Assembly: GCF_900119485.1 (NCBI RefSeq) | Contig: NZ_FPJZ01000001.1 | Coordinates: 412,053 to 476,052 of the forward strand | From: Thermoactinomyces sp. DSM 45891 | GTDB taxonomy: Bacteria > Bacillota > Bacilli > Thermoactinomycetales > Thermoactinomycetaceae | Length of the DNA stretch: 64,000 bases | Direction: 5' to 3' | Part shown: positions 54,346 through 63,210 of the stretch, in pieces | Position numbering within the stretch: the stretch's first letter is position 1 | How the letters are laid out: every line of letters starts with the position of its first letter | Translations under genes and position numbers: made by a program | Notes under the pieces: model-generated | What the model saw: the letters and a program-made list of their open reading frames with translations, nothing else | Told to the model about the DNA's origin: nothing | Database searches by the model: none

Positions 54346-55220
54346 GTAGTATATGGATTATCCTGACTGGCGCCCTCATCGCTTCTTCCTGTGCGTTTCT
54401 AGGTTGTTTCTTAATCCTACGTCGCATGGCGATGTTAGGGGATGCCATTAGTCACTCCATTCTTCCAGGAATCGTCATCGCGTTTCTTGTCTCAGGAAGC
54501 CGGGATCCCTTCCCAATGTTTATCGGTGCAGCAGTCTTCGGACTCCTTTGTACCATTATCATTCAACTTTTGCGAAATCAAGGCGTACAGGCTGATGCCG
54601 CGATGTCGGTTAGTTTTACGGCACTCTTCGCTATCGGGATCATCTTGATCTCCCTCTTTACACAACAAGTGGACTTAGATTTAGATTGTGTGCTCTACGG
54701 TGAGATTGCATATGTCCCTTATGATACATGGACTTGGAATGGAGTCGATATGGGGCCACGAGCGATGTGGGGAGCAGGATCAGCCTTCTTGCTTAGCCTG
54801 ATCATTGTTAGATTATTTTACAAACAGTTTAAACTTACATCCTTTGATCCAGCCTTAGCGATGGCTATCGGTATACCCGTAGCATTTTTCCATTACCTGC
54901 TCATGGGACTTGTTTCAATCACAACCGTTGCTTCCTTTGAAAGTGTGGGTGCAATCCTCGTGGTAGCGATGCTTATCGTCCCCGCCGCCACTGCCTATCT
55001 ACTAACGGAACGTCTTAGAGTCATGCTTGGACTAAGTGTGCTTATCGGTACCATCTGCTCGATCTGTGGTTACTTACTATCCGTCATGTTAGATGCGTCA
55101 ATCGCTGGATGTATGACGATGATTGCAGGTGGATTGTTCGCGCTTGCTTTCCTGTTCTCTCCTCAGCAAGGCGTGGTTACCCGTTGGTGGGTTCGCAAGA
55201 AGTTACGGGCTCAATTTTAA
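54342..55220 (+). CDS. mntD: Manganese ABC permease MntD
   Basis: 292 residues, second ABC-3 permease, eight or more helices, with GDAISHSILPGIVIAFL and GAILVVAMLIVPAATAYLL. ATG at 54342 overlaps the mntC stop by four bases (ATGA). It has no C-terminal extension, unlike MntC. Last gene of mntABCD; a terminator follows. Confidence 0.94.
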   Translation: MSSIWIILTGALIASSCAFLGCFLILRRMAMLGDAISHSILPGIVIAFLVSGSRDPFPMFIGAAVFGLLCTIIIQLLRNQGVQADAAMSVSFTALFAIGIILISLFTQQVDLDLDCVLYGEIAYVPYDTWTWNGVDMGPRAMWGAGSAFLLSLIIVRLFYKQFKLTSFDPALAMAIGIPVAFFHYLLMGLVSITTVASFESVGAILVVAMLIVPAATAYLLTERLRVMLGLSVLIGTICSICGYLLSVMLDASIAGCMTMIAGGLFALAFLFSPQQGVVTRWWVRKKLRAQF

Positions 55221-55225
55221 ATATT

Positions 55226-55273
55226 AAAAAGCAACCCCCCACTACAAATCGAGTAATGGGGGGTTTTGCTTTT
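55226..55273. terminator. Bidirectional terminator between mntD and SASP gene
   Basis: Stem of aaaagcaacccccca with tggggggttttgctttt (G-rich, two-base bulge) around a 15-nt loop, T-run on +, between convergent genes. Confidence 0.88.
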
Positions 55274-55463
55274 ATTTATTCCGAGCAAGTTGTTGCTGAG
55301 CCAAGGCGACGAGTCGCTTGGTCATCTCTCCACCTACAGAACCATTAGCTCTGGCGGTGGTATCAGCGCCTAGTTCTACTCCAAATTCCTGTGCGATTGA
55401 CTGTTTCATCTGCCCTAAGGCAGCAGCCGATCCAGGCACTACGAGTTTATTGCTTCTTGACAT
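55272..55463 (-). CDS. Alpha/beta-type small acid-soluble spore protein
   Basis: 63 residues. Clear alpha/beta [32 protein letters not shown] (part: [15 protein letters not shown], with the GPR protease site region EFGVE) and [21 protein letters not shown] (part: [17 protein letters not shown]). Coats and protects spore DNA, then is degraded at germination. ATG with GGGGAGCTG upstream. Its expression is forespore-specific in known species (SigG); I could not place a convincing SigG promoter. Confidence 0.96.
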   Translation of the reverse strand: MSRSNKLVVPGSAAALGQMKQSIAQEFGVELGADTTARANGSVGGEMTKRLVALAQQQLARNK

Positions 55464-55536
55464 CGCAATCAGCTCCCCTCATAGAACATTGGATGAGAAC
55501 CCCTTGCATGAATAGAGTAACCGAATCGAACTGTTT

Positions 55537-56364
55537 TCATTCGCTTGACGAAAACTCTTTCGTTACCTTATCTTGGATCAACTGAATTTGTTCTGCTAAG
55601 TACTCCGTCAGGTGGATCCCCTTATCTTCTATGTCTTCTTCATGAACCACGAAGCGGATTTTCCGCTCATTTACATCTAGCATCTCCATAATGGAGCGAT
55701 AATCTGGCTTCTGCGTTTCAATTCGTAATACAAAATGCCCATTTCCAAGATGTACAAGTGATGCTTCACTAAGCCAATTCTTCATATCATGCTGTGCAAA
55801 AAGAAACTCTTGGTAAAACGTCCGATCCATTGGATAATCCATGCTATTTGGCTCTACAGATGTCACTGAAAACCCTAAACGACTCATAGATTTTAGTACT
55901 TCTTCCAAAAACGGATGAGGGGCTATCTGAATTTCATCATGATCACTCGGATCGATGGAATTTTCGATATCGATTCCTGTTTGCAAGTATACCTGAAAAC
56001 GATACGGGGAGGCTTTGGGTTTAGCGAACAAAAAATGGCCTTCGTAGGGAAACGAAATCGGTGTTACATCTGGCAGAGTAAAGGAAAACGGAATTTCCTT
56101 TATTTCTCTGGGTAATACCGTAATTTTGCCTGCTATTTCATGTGTGTGCCACAAGAAGTCCCGAAATCCACTTACTCCTGCTCCCCTAGCTCTCAGTCGA
56201 ACTTTAAGCTGAAACAGGATACGATTGATTTCCTGTTGTACGGAGCCACCTTGGATTAGGACTCGACCGTGGATGATTTCTCCTTGGCGATATTCTCCTT
56301 TTTCTAAGGTAGTATCAACCTTTATTCCACCGACGCGTATACTGGCAAGCAATTTCTTTAACAA
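55537..56364 (-). CDS. spo0M: Sporulation-control protein Spo0M
   Basis: 275 residues. Arrestin-like Spo0M family: start LLKKLLASIRVGGIKVDT, then EYRQGEIIHGRVLIQGG, EIKEIPFSFTLPDVTP, FLFAKPKASPYRFQVYLQTGIDI (part: QVYLQTGIDIENSID) and a C-terminal LTEYLAEQIQLI tail. Linked to sporulation control and cell-wall/cytoskeletal functions. TTG at 56364 chosen: AAAGGAGG lies eight bases before it and homologues begin here; the frame runs 22 codons further upstream without support. Confidence 0.93.
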   Translation of the reverse strand: MLKKLLASIRVGGIKVDTTLEKGEYRQGEIIHGRVLIQGGSVQQEINRILFQLKVRLRARGAGVSGFRDFLWHTHEIAGKITVLPREIKEIPFSFTLPDVTPISFPYEGHFLFAKPKASPYRFQVYLQTGIDIENSIDPSDHDEIQIAPHPFLEEVLKSMSRLGFSVTSVEPNSMDYPMDRTFYQEFLFAQHDMKNWLSEASLVHLGNGHFVLRIETQKPDYRSIMEMLDVNERKIRFVVHEEDIEDKGIHLTEYLAEQIQLIQDKVTKEFSSSE

Positions 56365-56499
56365 CCCACTAACCTCCTTTTCACTGAGAACACCAGATAC
56401 TACGTGAAGTTTGTATATATACAGAATCATCCTGACGTCTATTCATTCAAGTAATTTCATTATACAACCAAATTTAATAGGCCTTTTTATTAAAAAAAG

Positions 56500-56548
56500 A
56501 ACAAAAAAGGAACAAAGTGCTGACGAAACCGTGTCCGCACTTTGTTCC
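56500..56548 (-). terminator. Second terminator upstream of spo0M
   Basis: Twelve-bp perfect stem ggaacaaagtgc/gcactttgttcc around a 16-nt loop, followed on - by TTTTTTG. It insulates spo0M from upstream transcription. Confidence 0.8.
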
Positions 56549-56724
56549 ACAGAATCATGGCGGGGTATACCTGCGTATGGATTCATCGTGACTACTCCAA
56601 ATGAACCAAATTCCGAAATTAGGTTTGACTTTTACTCTCAATCCCAACTGGTTCAATGCAATTTCAATCGAACAGTACAATCGATGTATTCCAACTATCA
56701 TAATCCTTTTTGAATTTGCCCATA

Positions 56725-56769
56725 AAAAAAACGCCATTCCTGTCAAGTATGAAAGAATGGCGTTTTTTC
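56725..56769. terminator. Terminator of nadE
   Basis: Fourteen-bp stem aaaaaacgccattc/gaatggcgtttttt with a 15-nt loop, T-run on both strands, 5 bases past the nadE stop. Confidence 0.9.
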
Positions 56770-56773
56770 GTTA

Positions 56774-57631
56774 TTACATTCCCCAATCACGAAGATAACG
56801 GAAATCAATCCCCACTGTGCGATTGGATACCTTTAGGATAACGGGCATCACTCGTTTGAATTGGTTACGGATGATTCGCTTGTTGACCGCATTGATGAGG
56901 GTATCGGAAAAACCTTGCTTATGAAGTGCTTTGCGATCCCACTTTAAATCTAACATGTGATATAAAACACGATCCATGTCAAAGTAAGAAAAGCCGATCT
57001 CCCCTTCATCCGTCTGGTTTTCCCATAGATCCGCACTAGGAGGCTTCGATAAGATGGAGTTAGGAACCCCCAAATAGCGAGAAAGTTGACGAACCTGAGT
57101 CTTATATAAATCGCCAATCGGGTTAATCGCAGAAGCCGAATCTCCATACTGGGTACCGTACCCAAGCAATAGTTCCGTGCGATTGCTTGTACCAACCACA
57201 AGGGCTTCATAGTAAGCTGATAAATCATATAGAATCGTCATTCTTTCCCGGGCCATTTTATTTCCTCTACGAAGAGGGCTCGCATCAGGAAAGCTCTCAA
57301 AGTAAGCATCAATCTGAGGTGTGATATCCACAGTGAGTGACTGTACTCCTGTATCTTGAATCGCTTCCGCAGCATCATCTAAGCTATTTTGGCTACTCTG
57401 TTTATAAGGCATCCGCACTGCAATTACATTTTCGGCTCCAAAAGCCCTGACTGCCAAATAAAGCGAGAGTGCAGAGTCAATTCCTCCTGATAACCCTAAG
57501 ATCACGCGGCGAAAGCCTACTTTGTTCACTTCTTCACGTAAAGCTGTAGTCAATATCTGGGTGGTTAGTTCTTCATTGAGGGATAGATACGGAGCTTCTG
57601 TTAATTGATCTGTTAACCATTGTGTAGACAT
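56774..57631 (-). CDS. nadE: NAD+ synthetase, ammonia-dependent subunit
   Basis: 285 residues. ATP pyrophosphatase fold: P-loop ILGLSGGIDSALS near residue 45, VGTSNRTELLLGYGTQYGDSASAINPIGDLYKTQVR (part: GTSNRTELLLGYGTQYGD), and KPPSADLWENQTDE. Amidates deamido-NAD+ to NAD+. ATG with GAGGAGAG upstream, 3 bases after a nitrilase-type gene that would supply ammonia from glutamine. In most glutamine-dependent enzymes the two domains are fused; here they are separate. Confidence 0.94.
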   Translation of the reverse strand: MSTQWLTDQLTEAPYLSLNEELTTQILTTALREEVNKVGFRRVILGLSGGIDSALSLYLAVRAFGAENVIAVRMPYKQSSQNSLDDAAEAIQDTGVQSLTVDITPQIDAYFESFPDASPLRRGNKMARERMTILYDLSAYYEALVVGTSNRTELLLGYGTQYGDSASAINPIGDLYKTQVRQLSRYLGVPNSILSKPPSADLWENQTDEGEIGFSYFDMDRVLYHMLDLKWDRKALHKQGFSDTLINAVNKRIIRNQFKRVMPVILKVSNRTVGIDFRYLRDWGM

Positions 57632-57634
57632 GTC

Positions 57635-58480
57635 CTACTCTCCTCTACGATGTTGTTGAATTCGAGTAAGTTCTCGAACCACGAGATCTGTATTTTCATC
57701 ACGTAAAATAGGGGTCGTAAAACGGGCACGTTGAACCATATCAAGATCTACATCAAACGTCACCAGAGATTCTTCAAAAAGAGGCCCCTGAACCAATGTA
57801 TCTCCGAATGGATCCACTGCTGTTGAATTACCAAAAAAGGTGACCCCATCCTCCGTTCCTACACGCTGTGTACAAGCGATACACATTCCATAAAATTGAG
57901 CTTGGCTCGTTAGAATCAAGTCCCACGAGTCCTGTGTTCCCAGCCCTTTAGCGTGTACTCCACGTGCTGGAGAATTAGCAAGTACAATCAGAAGCTCTGC
58001 TCGATCCTGAGCAAGGAGATACGGAGCCGATGGATGCCACATATCTTCACAGACCAGCATCCCCACACGGCCAAATCTCGTGTCAAATGCTCGAATCTTT
58101 TCGCCTCGGCCAAAATAACGTGCCTCATCAAACATTCCATATGTAGGTAGATATACTTTGCGATGTACGTATTGAATATTGCCATAGCTTGCATAAATCG
58201 CTGAATTGTACAAGATGTGATCGGGTGAACGCTCTACGATCCCAAAGGCGATATCGATTCCCTTCGACTCGGAGATAATCTCCTGTACTTCTTCACTATC
58301 CACAGTGCAAGCCACATCGTAAGTTAAGTCGAGAAGATTATATCCCATTAAGCTTAACTCCGGAAATATAAGCAACTCGACTCCTTCTTCTTTTGCCTGC
58401 TTTATCATCTGTTTGTGAATTTCAATGTTTTTGGCCACATTACCCAAATGTGGTCGAATTTGAGCTAATCCAACTTTCAT
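57635..58480 (-). CDS. Nitrilase-superfamily amidohydrolase, probable NadE glutaminase partner
   Basis: 281 residues with the Glu-Lys-Cys triad: LIFPELSLMGYN (Glu near 41), HRKVYLPTYGMFDEARYF (Lys near 113; part shown is the conserved block), and LVCEDMWHPSAP (Cys near 148). These blocks match the glutaminase domain of glutamine-dependent NAD+ synthetases (GYN, YLPTYGMFDE, EDMWHP). ATG with GGGAGG upstream. Three bases separate it from nadE, so the two are made together. It could also act on another omega-amide, but the context is strong. Confidence 0.85.
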   Translation of the reverse strand: MKVGLAQIRPHLGNVAKNIEIHKQMIKQAKEEGVELLIFPELSLMGYNLLDLTYDVACTVDSEEVQEIISESKGIDIAFGIVERSPDHILYNSAIYASYGNIQYVHRKVYLPTYGMFDEARYFGRGEKIRAFDTRFGRVGMLVCEDMWHPSAPYLLAQDRAELLIVLANSPARGVHAKGLGTQDSWDLILTSQAQFYGMCIACTQRVGTEDGVTFFGNSTAVDPFGDTLVQGPLFEESLVTFDVDLDMVQRARFTTPILRDENTDLVVRELTRIQQHRRGE

Positions 58481-58537
58481 TCTAAGATGCCTCCCTAAGG
58501 CGAACTATGTATGGGTGATTTGGCCTTTATCATACCA

Positions 58538-59482
58538 TTACCAATAACGCAATTGCGAGAGAAACTCCCTCCATCGCTCGATATCATCAATAATTCTTTC
58601 CAAGTAAGGTCCAGTATAATCGAGGCGATAACCAGGCTTCTTTTCCAGCACTCCTATCGACTCACGAAAAAATTCATTAGGAAAGCCATACATCAATTTG
58701 ATAAAATATTTCTCCCAATCTGATAAAGGTTGATGATGTTCATAACATTCCATCATTTCAATCCATAACGCTTTATCCCAATGGTTCTCTGTTAAGATCC
58801 GGGTGCTAATCTGCCAAAGATCTCCCCACTGGGCATCATAGCTAGCTGTATCGAAATCGATCAACCACGCCCGATCCCCTTCCATCATCCAATTATGACT
58901 TGCTAAATCGCGATGGCATAGATGATGATGAAGATGAGATTGTTCATTCATCTCATAGAATGTAGGAGTATATAACTGATTCCACGCATTTATGCCCATC
59001 TGGTACATCTCGTAACCAGCTAGGCGCATCCATTTATCAGTCTTACTAGTCGATCGATCGTATTGATGCAGATACTTTTCAAACTTCTTTAAACGTTGTC
59101 CTAGTCTCTCCCATAAAAGGAACGCCGTCCGACGAGTAGACGGCGTAGTACATCCACGTCCCGCTTGATGAAACCGAGCTAACTGCTCTAATGCGAGCTT
59201 ACTTTCTCTGCGATATCGATATCTACATGTTTCTCCGTTAATGTATGTGGTTAGAGTCAATCCATCTCCAGCGTGTATAAACGTAGGCATATCAACAAAC
59301 CCACGATGCCTGAGCTCTCGATCAACTTGACTCCACCACTCTTGATGATAAGCAGAACGACATTGCTTCGCTACCCATGTTTGTTCCCTTGTATAAATCA
59401 GCCATATTTTTTGCCCTTCTTCCATATCGATTACTCGAGTCTGAAGAGCTCGTTCCATTTTTCGCAAGCTTGGCTGGGACAT
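58538..59482 (-). CDS. CotS-family spore coat kinase-like protein
   Basis: 314 residues, aminoglycoside-phosphotransferase/choline-kinase fold of the CotS-YsxE-YutH spore group. Catalytic loop LCHRDLASHNWM (near residue 217), metal motif LIDFDTASYD (near 234), and the C-terminal tail YLERIIDDIERWREFL (part). The N-lobe is weakly conserved. ATG at 59482 with AAAGGAAGGG before. It lies 22 bases after the LysM coat protein gene, reminiscent of spoVID-ysxE. Phosphotransferase substrate unknown; a spore coat role is inferred. Confidence 0.85.
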   Translation of the reverse strand: MSQPSLRKMERALQTRVIDMEEGQKIWLIYTREQTWVAKQCRSAYHQEWWSQVDRELRHRGFVDMPTFIHAGDGLTLTTYINGETCRYRYRRESKLALEQLARFHQAGRGCTTPSTRRTAFLLWERLGQRLKKFEKYLHQYDRSTSKTDKWMRLAGYEMYQMGINAWNQLYTPTFYEMNEQSHLHHHLCHRDLASHNWMMEGDRAWLIDFDTASYDAQWGDLWQISTRILTENHWDKALWIEMMECYEHHQPLSDWEKYFIKLMYGFPNEFFRESIGVLEKKPGYRLDYTGPYLERIIDDIERWREFLSQLRYW

Positions 59483-59504
59483 ATTAACCCTTCCTTTATC
59501 TGAA

Positions 59505-60224
59505 TTAAAACTCGGCAGAAGAGCTCTCAAAAGCCTCATTTCCATACTCAGGTACTTGATTCATCATCATTTCAGGTTGCCAGTACGCTGGCTGATGATT
59601 TCCGTATGGAGTCCAAAACGGATACGGTGGTGTCGACATGGCTGCTTGAGGCGGATAAGACGGAGTTGATCCACAATCAGTACAAGGATAATTTGGATAC
59701 GGTGTAGATGCATGCGAAAGGTGCGGATAGGAATAAAATCCGGGTTCAGTTGGATAAAATGGTGCAAACTGAGTAGGGTGAGAAGGTTGATAGGAATAAA
59801 TAGAAGAGGACTCCCATTCATCTAATGGAACTTCACTTGATTCATCATAATCGTCATACTCATCATAACGAGCAGGTTCATTTTGATATTGGTCGTAAAA
59901 TTGGGCATCCTCAACTCGAATGGGCTTAGCAATCGTTAGTTGTAGATCTTGTGGCGAACCAACTGGTTGTTCTGTGAGTGGCCACTGAGGATCAATCGGC
60001 TTTTGGGGTTTAAATGATTCGCGACCCGTTTTTTCTTTTAGATAATCTCTCTTTACAGGGGAAACGGGCACTCGCCCAGATGGGATTCGTACCTTACTAC
60101 CTACTTCTAACTGTTCTGGCTCCATAATGTTGGGGTTTGCTTCTAGTACTCGCTCTAACGGAACATTATACTTTTGTACCAAGTCCCATAACTGTTCTCC
60201 AGGACGTACAATATGAATTTTCAA
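59505..60224 (-). CDS. LysM-domain spore coat assembly protein (SafA-like)
   Basis: 239 residues. One N-terminal LysM domain (MKIHIVRPGEQLWDLVQKYNV to VGSKVRIPSG; part: RPGEQLWDLVQKYNVPLERV) followed by a low-complexity region with acidic stretch DEYDDYDESSE and a tail rich in Tyr, Pro and Ser (YPTEPGFYSYPHLSH). This is the plan of SafA, which binds cortex peptidoglycan and organizes inner-coat assembly. TTG start with GAGGAGG eight bases before. Co-oriented with a CotS-type kinase gene. Confidence 0.85.
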   Translation of the reverse strand: MKIHIVRPGEQLWDLVQKYNVPLERVLEANPNIMEPEQLEVGSKVRIPSGRVPVSPVKRDYLKEKTGRESFKPQKPIDPQWPLTEQPVGSPQDLQLTIAKPIRVEDAQFYDQYQNEPARYDEYDDYDESSEVPLDEWESSSIYSYQPSHPTQFAPFYPTEPGFYSYPHLSHASTPYPNYPCTDCGSTPSYPPQAAMSTPPYPFWTPYGNHQPAYWQPEMMMNQVPEYGNEAFESSSAEF

Positions 60225-60297
60225 ACCCGGTACCTCCTCTATTGCAAATGGATTATTCTATCCTATGCGCCTATGGGCTATTAGTTGCCATACAACA

Positions 60298-60327
60298 TTG
60301 ACAGACAATCATTCAAGAAAATATATT
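60298..60327 (+). promoter_or_regulatory. Promoter of the esterase/ABC-2 operon
   Basis: TTGACA (60298-60303), 18-bp spacer, TATATT (60322-60327), 65 bases before the esterase start. Confidence 0.6.
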
Positions 60328-60391
60328 CATTTTTCAAGGATAATATGTAAAACTAAAGTTAGTAACGAATCTATATTTAGGAGGATAACGT

Positions 60392-61201
60392 ATGCATTCT
60401 AATCATCGCCTGAGGTGGATTAGTATCTTTGCCGTCGCAATCGCCTCATTCTCCATCCTATTGATTGGTTCCATCATGTCTCTCATTGAGCTTTTTAGGC
60501 CTCAAACATCTAATCTGCAACAGTCTGCTTCACAAAAAGCAGTCTCTCCAAGCAGTCCTACTGTCGGACGAATCGTCAGCCTAGGCGATTCTCTTACTCG
60601 AGGAATTGGGGACGATAGCGGAAAAGGGTACATCCAACTTTTTCGAGAGCAACTACAAAAATCAAGCAAATCTGAAGTCAGCCTTGTCAATTTAAGCGTT
60701 AGTGGTGCCACTTCGACCGATCTTCGTAAACAGATCTCACAACCCGAAACAGCTAACTTGCTAAAAAGTGCCGAGATCATCCCCCTCACCATTGGTGGAA
60801 ACGATCTGTTTCGAGGAAGTGGTCGCCTTGAAAATACCGATCCTGAAACGGTCGAAAAAGCACGCCTTACGTATCAGGAAAACATTGACTTCATTTTGAA
60901 GGATATTCGCAAACAGAATTCCAAAGCAACGATCTTCGTTTTTGGTTTATACAATCCGTTCGGAGATTTATCCGAAGCCAAGCAAACCAATGAATTCGTT
61001 GCGCAATGGAACCAAACGGCACAACAAGTAATCGCAAAGTATGATCGCGTTGTTTTTATTCCTACATACGATTTATTTCAATTAGAACCAAAACGATATC
61101 TTTTCACAGATCACTTTCATCCAAATCAATACGGATATCAGCGCATAGCAAATCGCCTCACTCAGCTGGTAATCGACCAAGAAGGGATGGAGACAAAATG
61201 A
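60392..61201 (+). CDS. SGNH/GDSL-family hydrolase, membrane-anchored
   Basis: 269 residues: N-terminal signal anchor (9-33), then an SGNH hydrolase (55-265) with block I VSLGDSLTRG (nucleophile Ser), block II Gly in SVSGATS, block III TIGGNDLF and block V DHFHPNQYGY (Asp-His). An extracellular esterase or acyl hydrolase of the YpmR/lysophospholipase type. ATG with AGGAGGATAA upstream. It overlaps the ABC ATPase gene by four bases (ATGA), so the three genes 60392-63104 form one operon. Confidence 0.9.
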   Translation: MHSNHRLRWISIFAVAIASFSILLIGSIMSLIELFRPQTSNLQQSASQKAVSPSSPTVGRIVSLGDSLTRGIGDDSGKGYIQLFREQLQKSSKSEVSLVNLSVSGATSTDLRKQISQPETANLLKSAEIIPLTIGGNDLFRGSGRLENTDPETVEKARLTYQENIDFILKDIRKQNSKATIFVFGLYNPFGDLSEAKQTNEFVAQWNQTAQQVIAKYDRVVFIPTYDLFQLEPKRYLFTDHFHPNQYGYQRIANRLTQLVIDQEGMETK

Positions 61202-62124
61202 ACCAAACTTCCCCAGTACTCGAAGTCAAGAAGCTAAGCAAGCGCATTGGAAAACGAAAAATCGTGGAGGACATTACATTTGAGGTCGAAAAAGGAGAAA
61301 TTTTTGGATTTCTAGGGCCAAATGGCGCGGGGAAAACCACAACCATCCGTATGTTAGTTGGGCTCATCCGCCCAACAGAGGGAACGATCCGAATCGGAGG
61401 ATACCCCTTGCAAGACCAATTTATCGAAGCCATCTCCCAGATAGGCTGTATCGTGGAAAACCCGGAGCTTTACCCGTATCTTACAGGCCGTGAAAACCTA
61501 GAGCACTTTGCCCGTATGATGACTGGCATTACAGCCAATCGGATCAACGAGATTGTTCACCTCGTAGAATTAGATGAGCGGATTGATGAACTGGTAAAAA
61601 CGTATTCACTCGGAATGCGGCAACGCCTTGGAATCGCACAAGCATTACTGGGTTCCCCTAAGATCCTCATTCTCGATGAACCCACTAACGGGCTTGATCC
61701 TGCTGGCATTCGTGAATTACGGGCTTTTATTCGCAAGCTAGTCCACGAACAAGGAATTAGTGTCTTTATCTCCAGCCATATCTTGCATGAAATACAGCTA
61801 ATGTGTGATCGAGTAGCTATTATCAACAAAGGGAAAATCGTGTACACCGGACCTGTACATGAACTTGTCCATGAAGAAGAAACCCGCATCGAGTGGAAAT
61901 TAGACCCACTTCCCTCAGGTGCAGACGCCCTACAAGAACTACCCTTTGTCCGTCCCATCGAACAGACAGAAGAATACCTGTATGTGTATATGCCTATAGA
62001 CCGCATTGCTGAAGCGAATGAGCAACTTACAGCGAAGCAGATAAAAGTAACGGGAATTCGTCCTGTACAAGCTACACTGGAGGACTTATTTTTACAACTG
62101 ACAGGGGGCGGAACCAAACCATGA
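61198..62124 (+). CDS. ABC-2 type transporter ATPase (BcrA/YtrB-like)
   Basis: 308 residues. Walker A GPNGAGKTTT near residue 41, signature YSLGMRQRLGIAQAL, Walker B ILILDEPTNGLD and the H-loop SSHILHE, then a C-terminal extension (about 225-308) as in bacitracin/lantibiotic-immunity-type ATPases. ATGA overlap with the esterase gene and with the permease gene. Substrate unknown; lipid or peptide export is possible. Confidence 0.92.
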   Translation: MNQTSPVLEVKKLSKRIGKRKIVEDITFEVEKGEIFGFLGPNGAGKTTTIRMLVGLIRPTEGTIRIGGYPLQDQFIEAISQIGCIVENPELYPYLTGRENLEHFARMMTGITANRINEIVHLVELDERIDELVKTYSLGMRQRLGIAQALLGSPKILILDEPTNGLDPAGIRELRAFIRKLVHEQGISVFISSHILHEIQLMCDRVAIINKGKIVYTGPVHELVHEEETRIEWKLDPLPSGADALQELPFVRPIEQTEEYLYVYMPIDRIAEANEQLTAKQIKVTGIRPVQATLEDLFLQLTGGGTKP

Positions 62125-63104
62125 TTGGACTCGTCTATAATGAAATGTTAAAAATGGTTCGGAAAAAGCGACTTTGGGTCATTCTAGGGATCTTAGTGAT
62201 CCTGATTCCGATTTTTACATATGCTCAGGCACAGACACTTGAAAGAGCGGCTAAGCAAATTGGAACAAGCGACTGGAAAGTTGTCCTAAAGCAGCAGATC
62301 ATCGATCAACAAAATCGCTTAACATCCAGCCGATTACCCGAAGAATGGAAAGCATTTATCAAACTGAATATCCAGCAACAAGAGTATTATCTAAAAAATG
62401 ATATCAACCCAACTGCTCCCGGCGCTCCTACGTTTATGCGAAAATTCGTCGAGGAATCTGTCTCTCTCTTTCTCCCGTTACTGGTCGTTATCATTGCAGC
62501 CGATCTGGTTTCTTCTGAACACTCTAGCGGAACGATCAAACTACTCCTTACAAGACCGGTTCGGCGCTGGAAAGTACTACTGAGCAAATACATCTCCCTA
62601 CTCTTTGCCACTTCCTTCATCGTACTTAGTACAGCCATATTAAGCTACCTGCTCTCTGGGGTTATCTTTGGATATGGGGGTTGGGATCTCCCAGTACTAT
62701 CGGGATTCCAAGAGAAAAACGGAGCGTTATTAACAGAGTTCGTCCATCTCATCCCACAATGGAAGTATCTCCTGATGGCATATGGTCTCTCTTGGCTCGC
62801 TTGCATAACCGTTGCAACCGTTTCCTTCATGGTATCCGTTTTGGTACGAAGCACCGCATCTGGTATGGGCATTATGCTCGCGGCCGTCATCTCAGGAAAT
62901 TTACTCATGCAACTCTCTCCTACATGGGGAGCTATTAAATACTTTGCCTTCACCCAACTCCGTTTAACCGACTATCTCTCCGGTCGCCCTATTCTCATCG
63001 AGGGAATGACACTACCACTCTCCATCGGCGTGCTCGGGGCCTGGTCCGTGGTAGCACTGATTATCGCATTTGTAACGTTTTCGAGACGTGATGTACTGGC
63101 GTGA
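62121..63104 (+). CDS. ABC-2 type transporter permease
   Basis: 327 residues with six predicted helices (about 18-38, 118-140, 165-188, 212-238, 248-270, 298-322) and a long extracytoplasmic segment after helix 1 (FERAAKQIG region to 115). It contains the ABC-2 pattern SSEHSSGTIKLLLTRPVRRWKVLLSKY (part: HSSGTIKLLLTRPVRRW). Pairs with the preceding ATPase through ATGA overlap. Terminator follows. Confidence 0.9.
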   Translation: MIGLVYNEMLKMVRKKRLWVILGILVILIPIFTYAQAQTLERAAKQIGTSDWKVVLKQQIIDQQNRLTSSRLPEEWKAFIKLNIQQQEYYLKNDINPTAPGAPTFMRKFVEESVSLFLPLLVVIIAADLVSSEHSSGTIKLLLTRPVRRWKVLLSKYISLLFATSFIVLSTAILSYLLSGVIFGYGGWDLPVLSGFQEKNGALLTEFVHLIPQWKYLLMAYGLSWLACITVATVSFMVSVLVRSTASGMGIMLAAVISGNLLMQLSPTWGAIKYFAFTQLRLTDYLSGRPILIEGMTLPLSIGVLGAWSVVALIIAFVTFSRRDVLA

Positions 63105-63129
63105 TGGGTGTACGGTTGTGAGTGTAAAC

Positions 63130-63176
63130 AAAACAGTCCTGTTTGGTCTATTATCTAGATCAAACAGGACTGTTTT
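63130..63176. terminator. Bidirectional terminator at end of ABC-2 operon
   Basis: Sixteen-bp perfect stem aaaacagtcctgtttg/caaacaggactgtttt around a 15-nt loop; T-run on both strands. Confidence 0.88.
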
Positions 63177-63210
63177 ATATTGTAGTGGGTTATGGATTTG
63201 AGCTACAGTT

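Larger units (their letters stand above)
56365..56773. other. Gene-free interval between spo0M and nadE
   Basis: 409 bases holding two hairpins with T-runs on - (one right behind nadE, one about 175 bases further down) and no convincing gene. Short frames here lack ribosome sites or run through the hairpins. The stretch between the hairpins could be a small RNA or a decayed gene; the part next to spo0M should hold its promoter. Confidence 0.5.

Noticed and set aside
55464..55536. SigG-type promoter before the SASP gene
   Set aside because: Some GAATG- and CATGCAA-like pieces occur but not with a convincing spacing, so no promoter was listed.
56555..56746. 63-codon frame, and an overlapping ATG-started frame with GGAG, between nadE and spo0M on -
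   Set aside because: The first begins inside the nadE terminator; the second runs through the 56500-56548 terminator hairpin. No family likeness, so not called genes.
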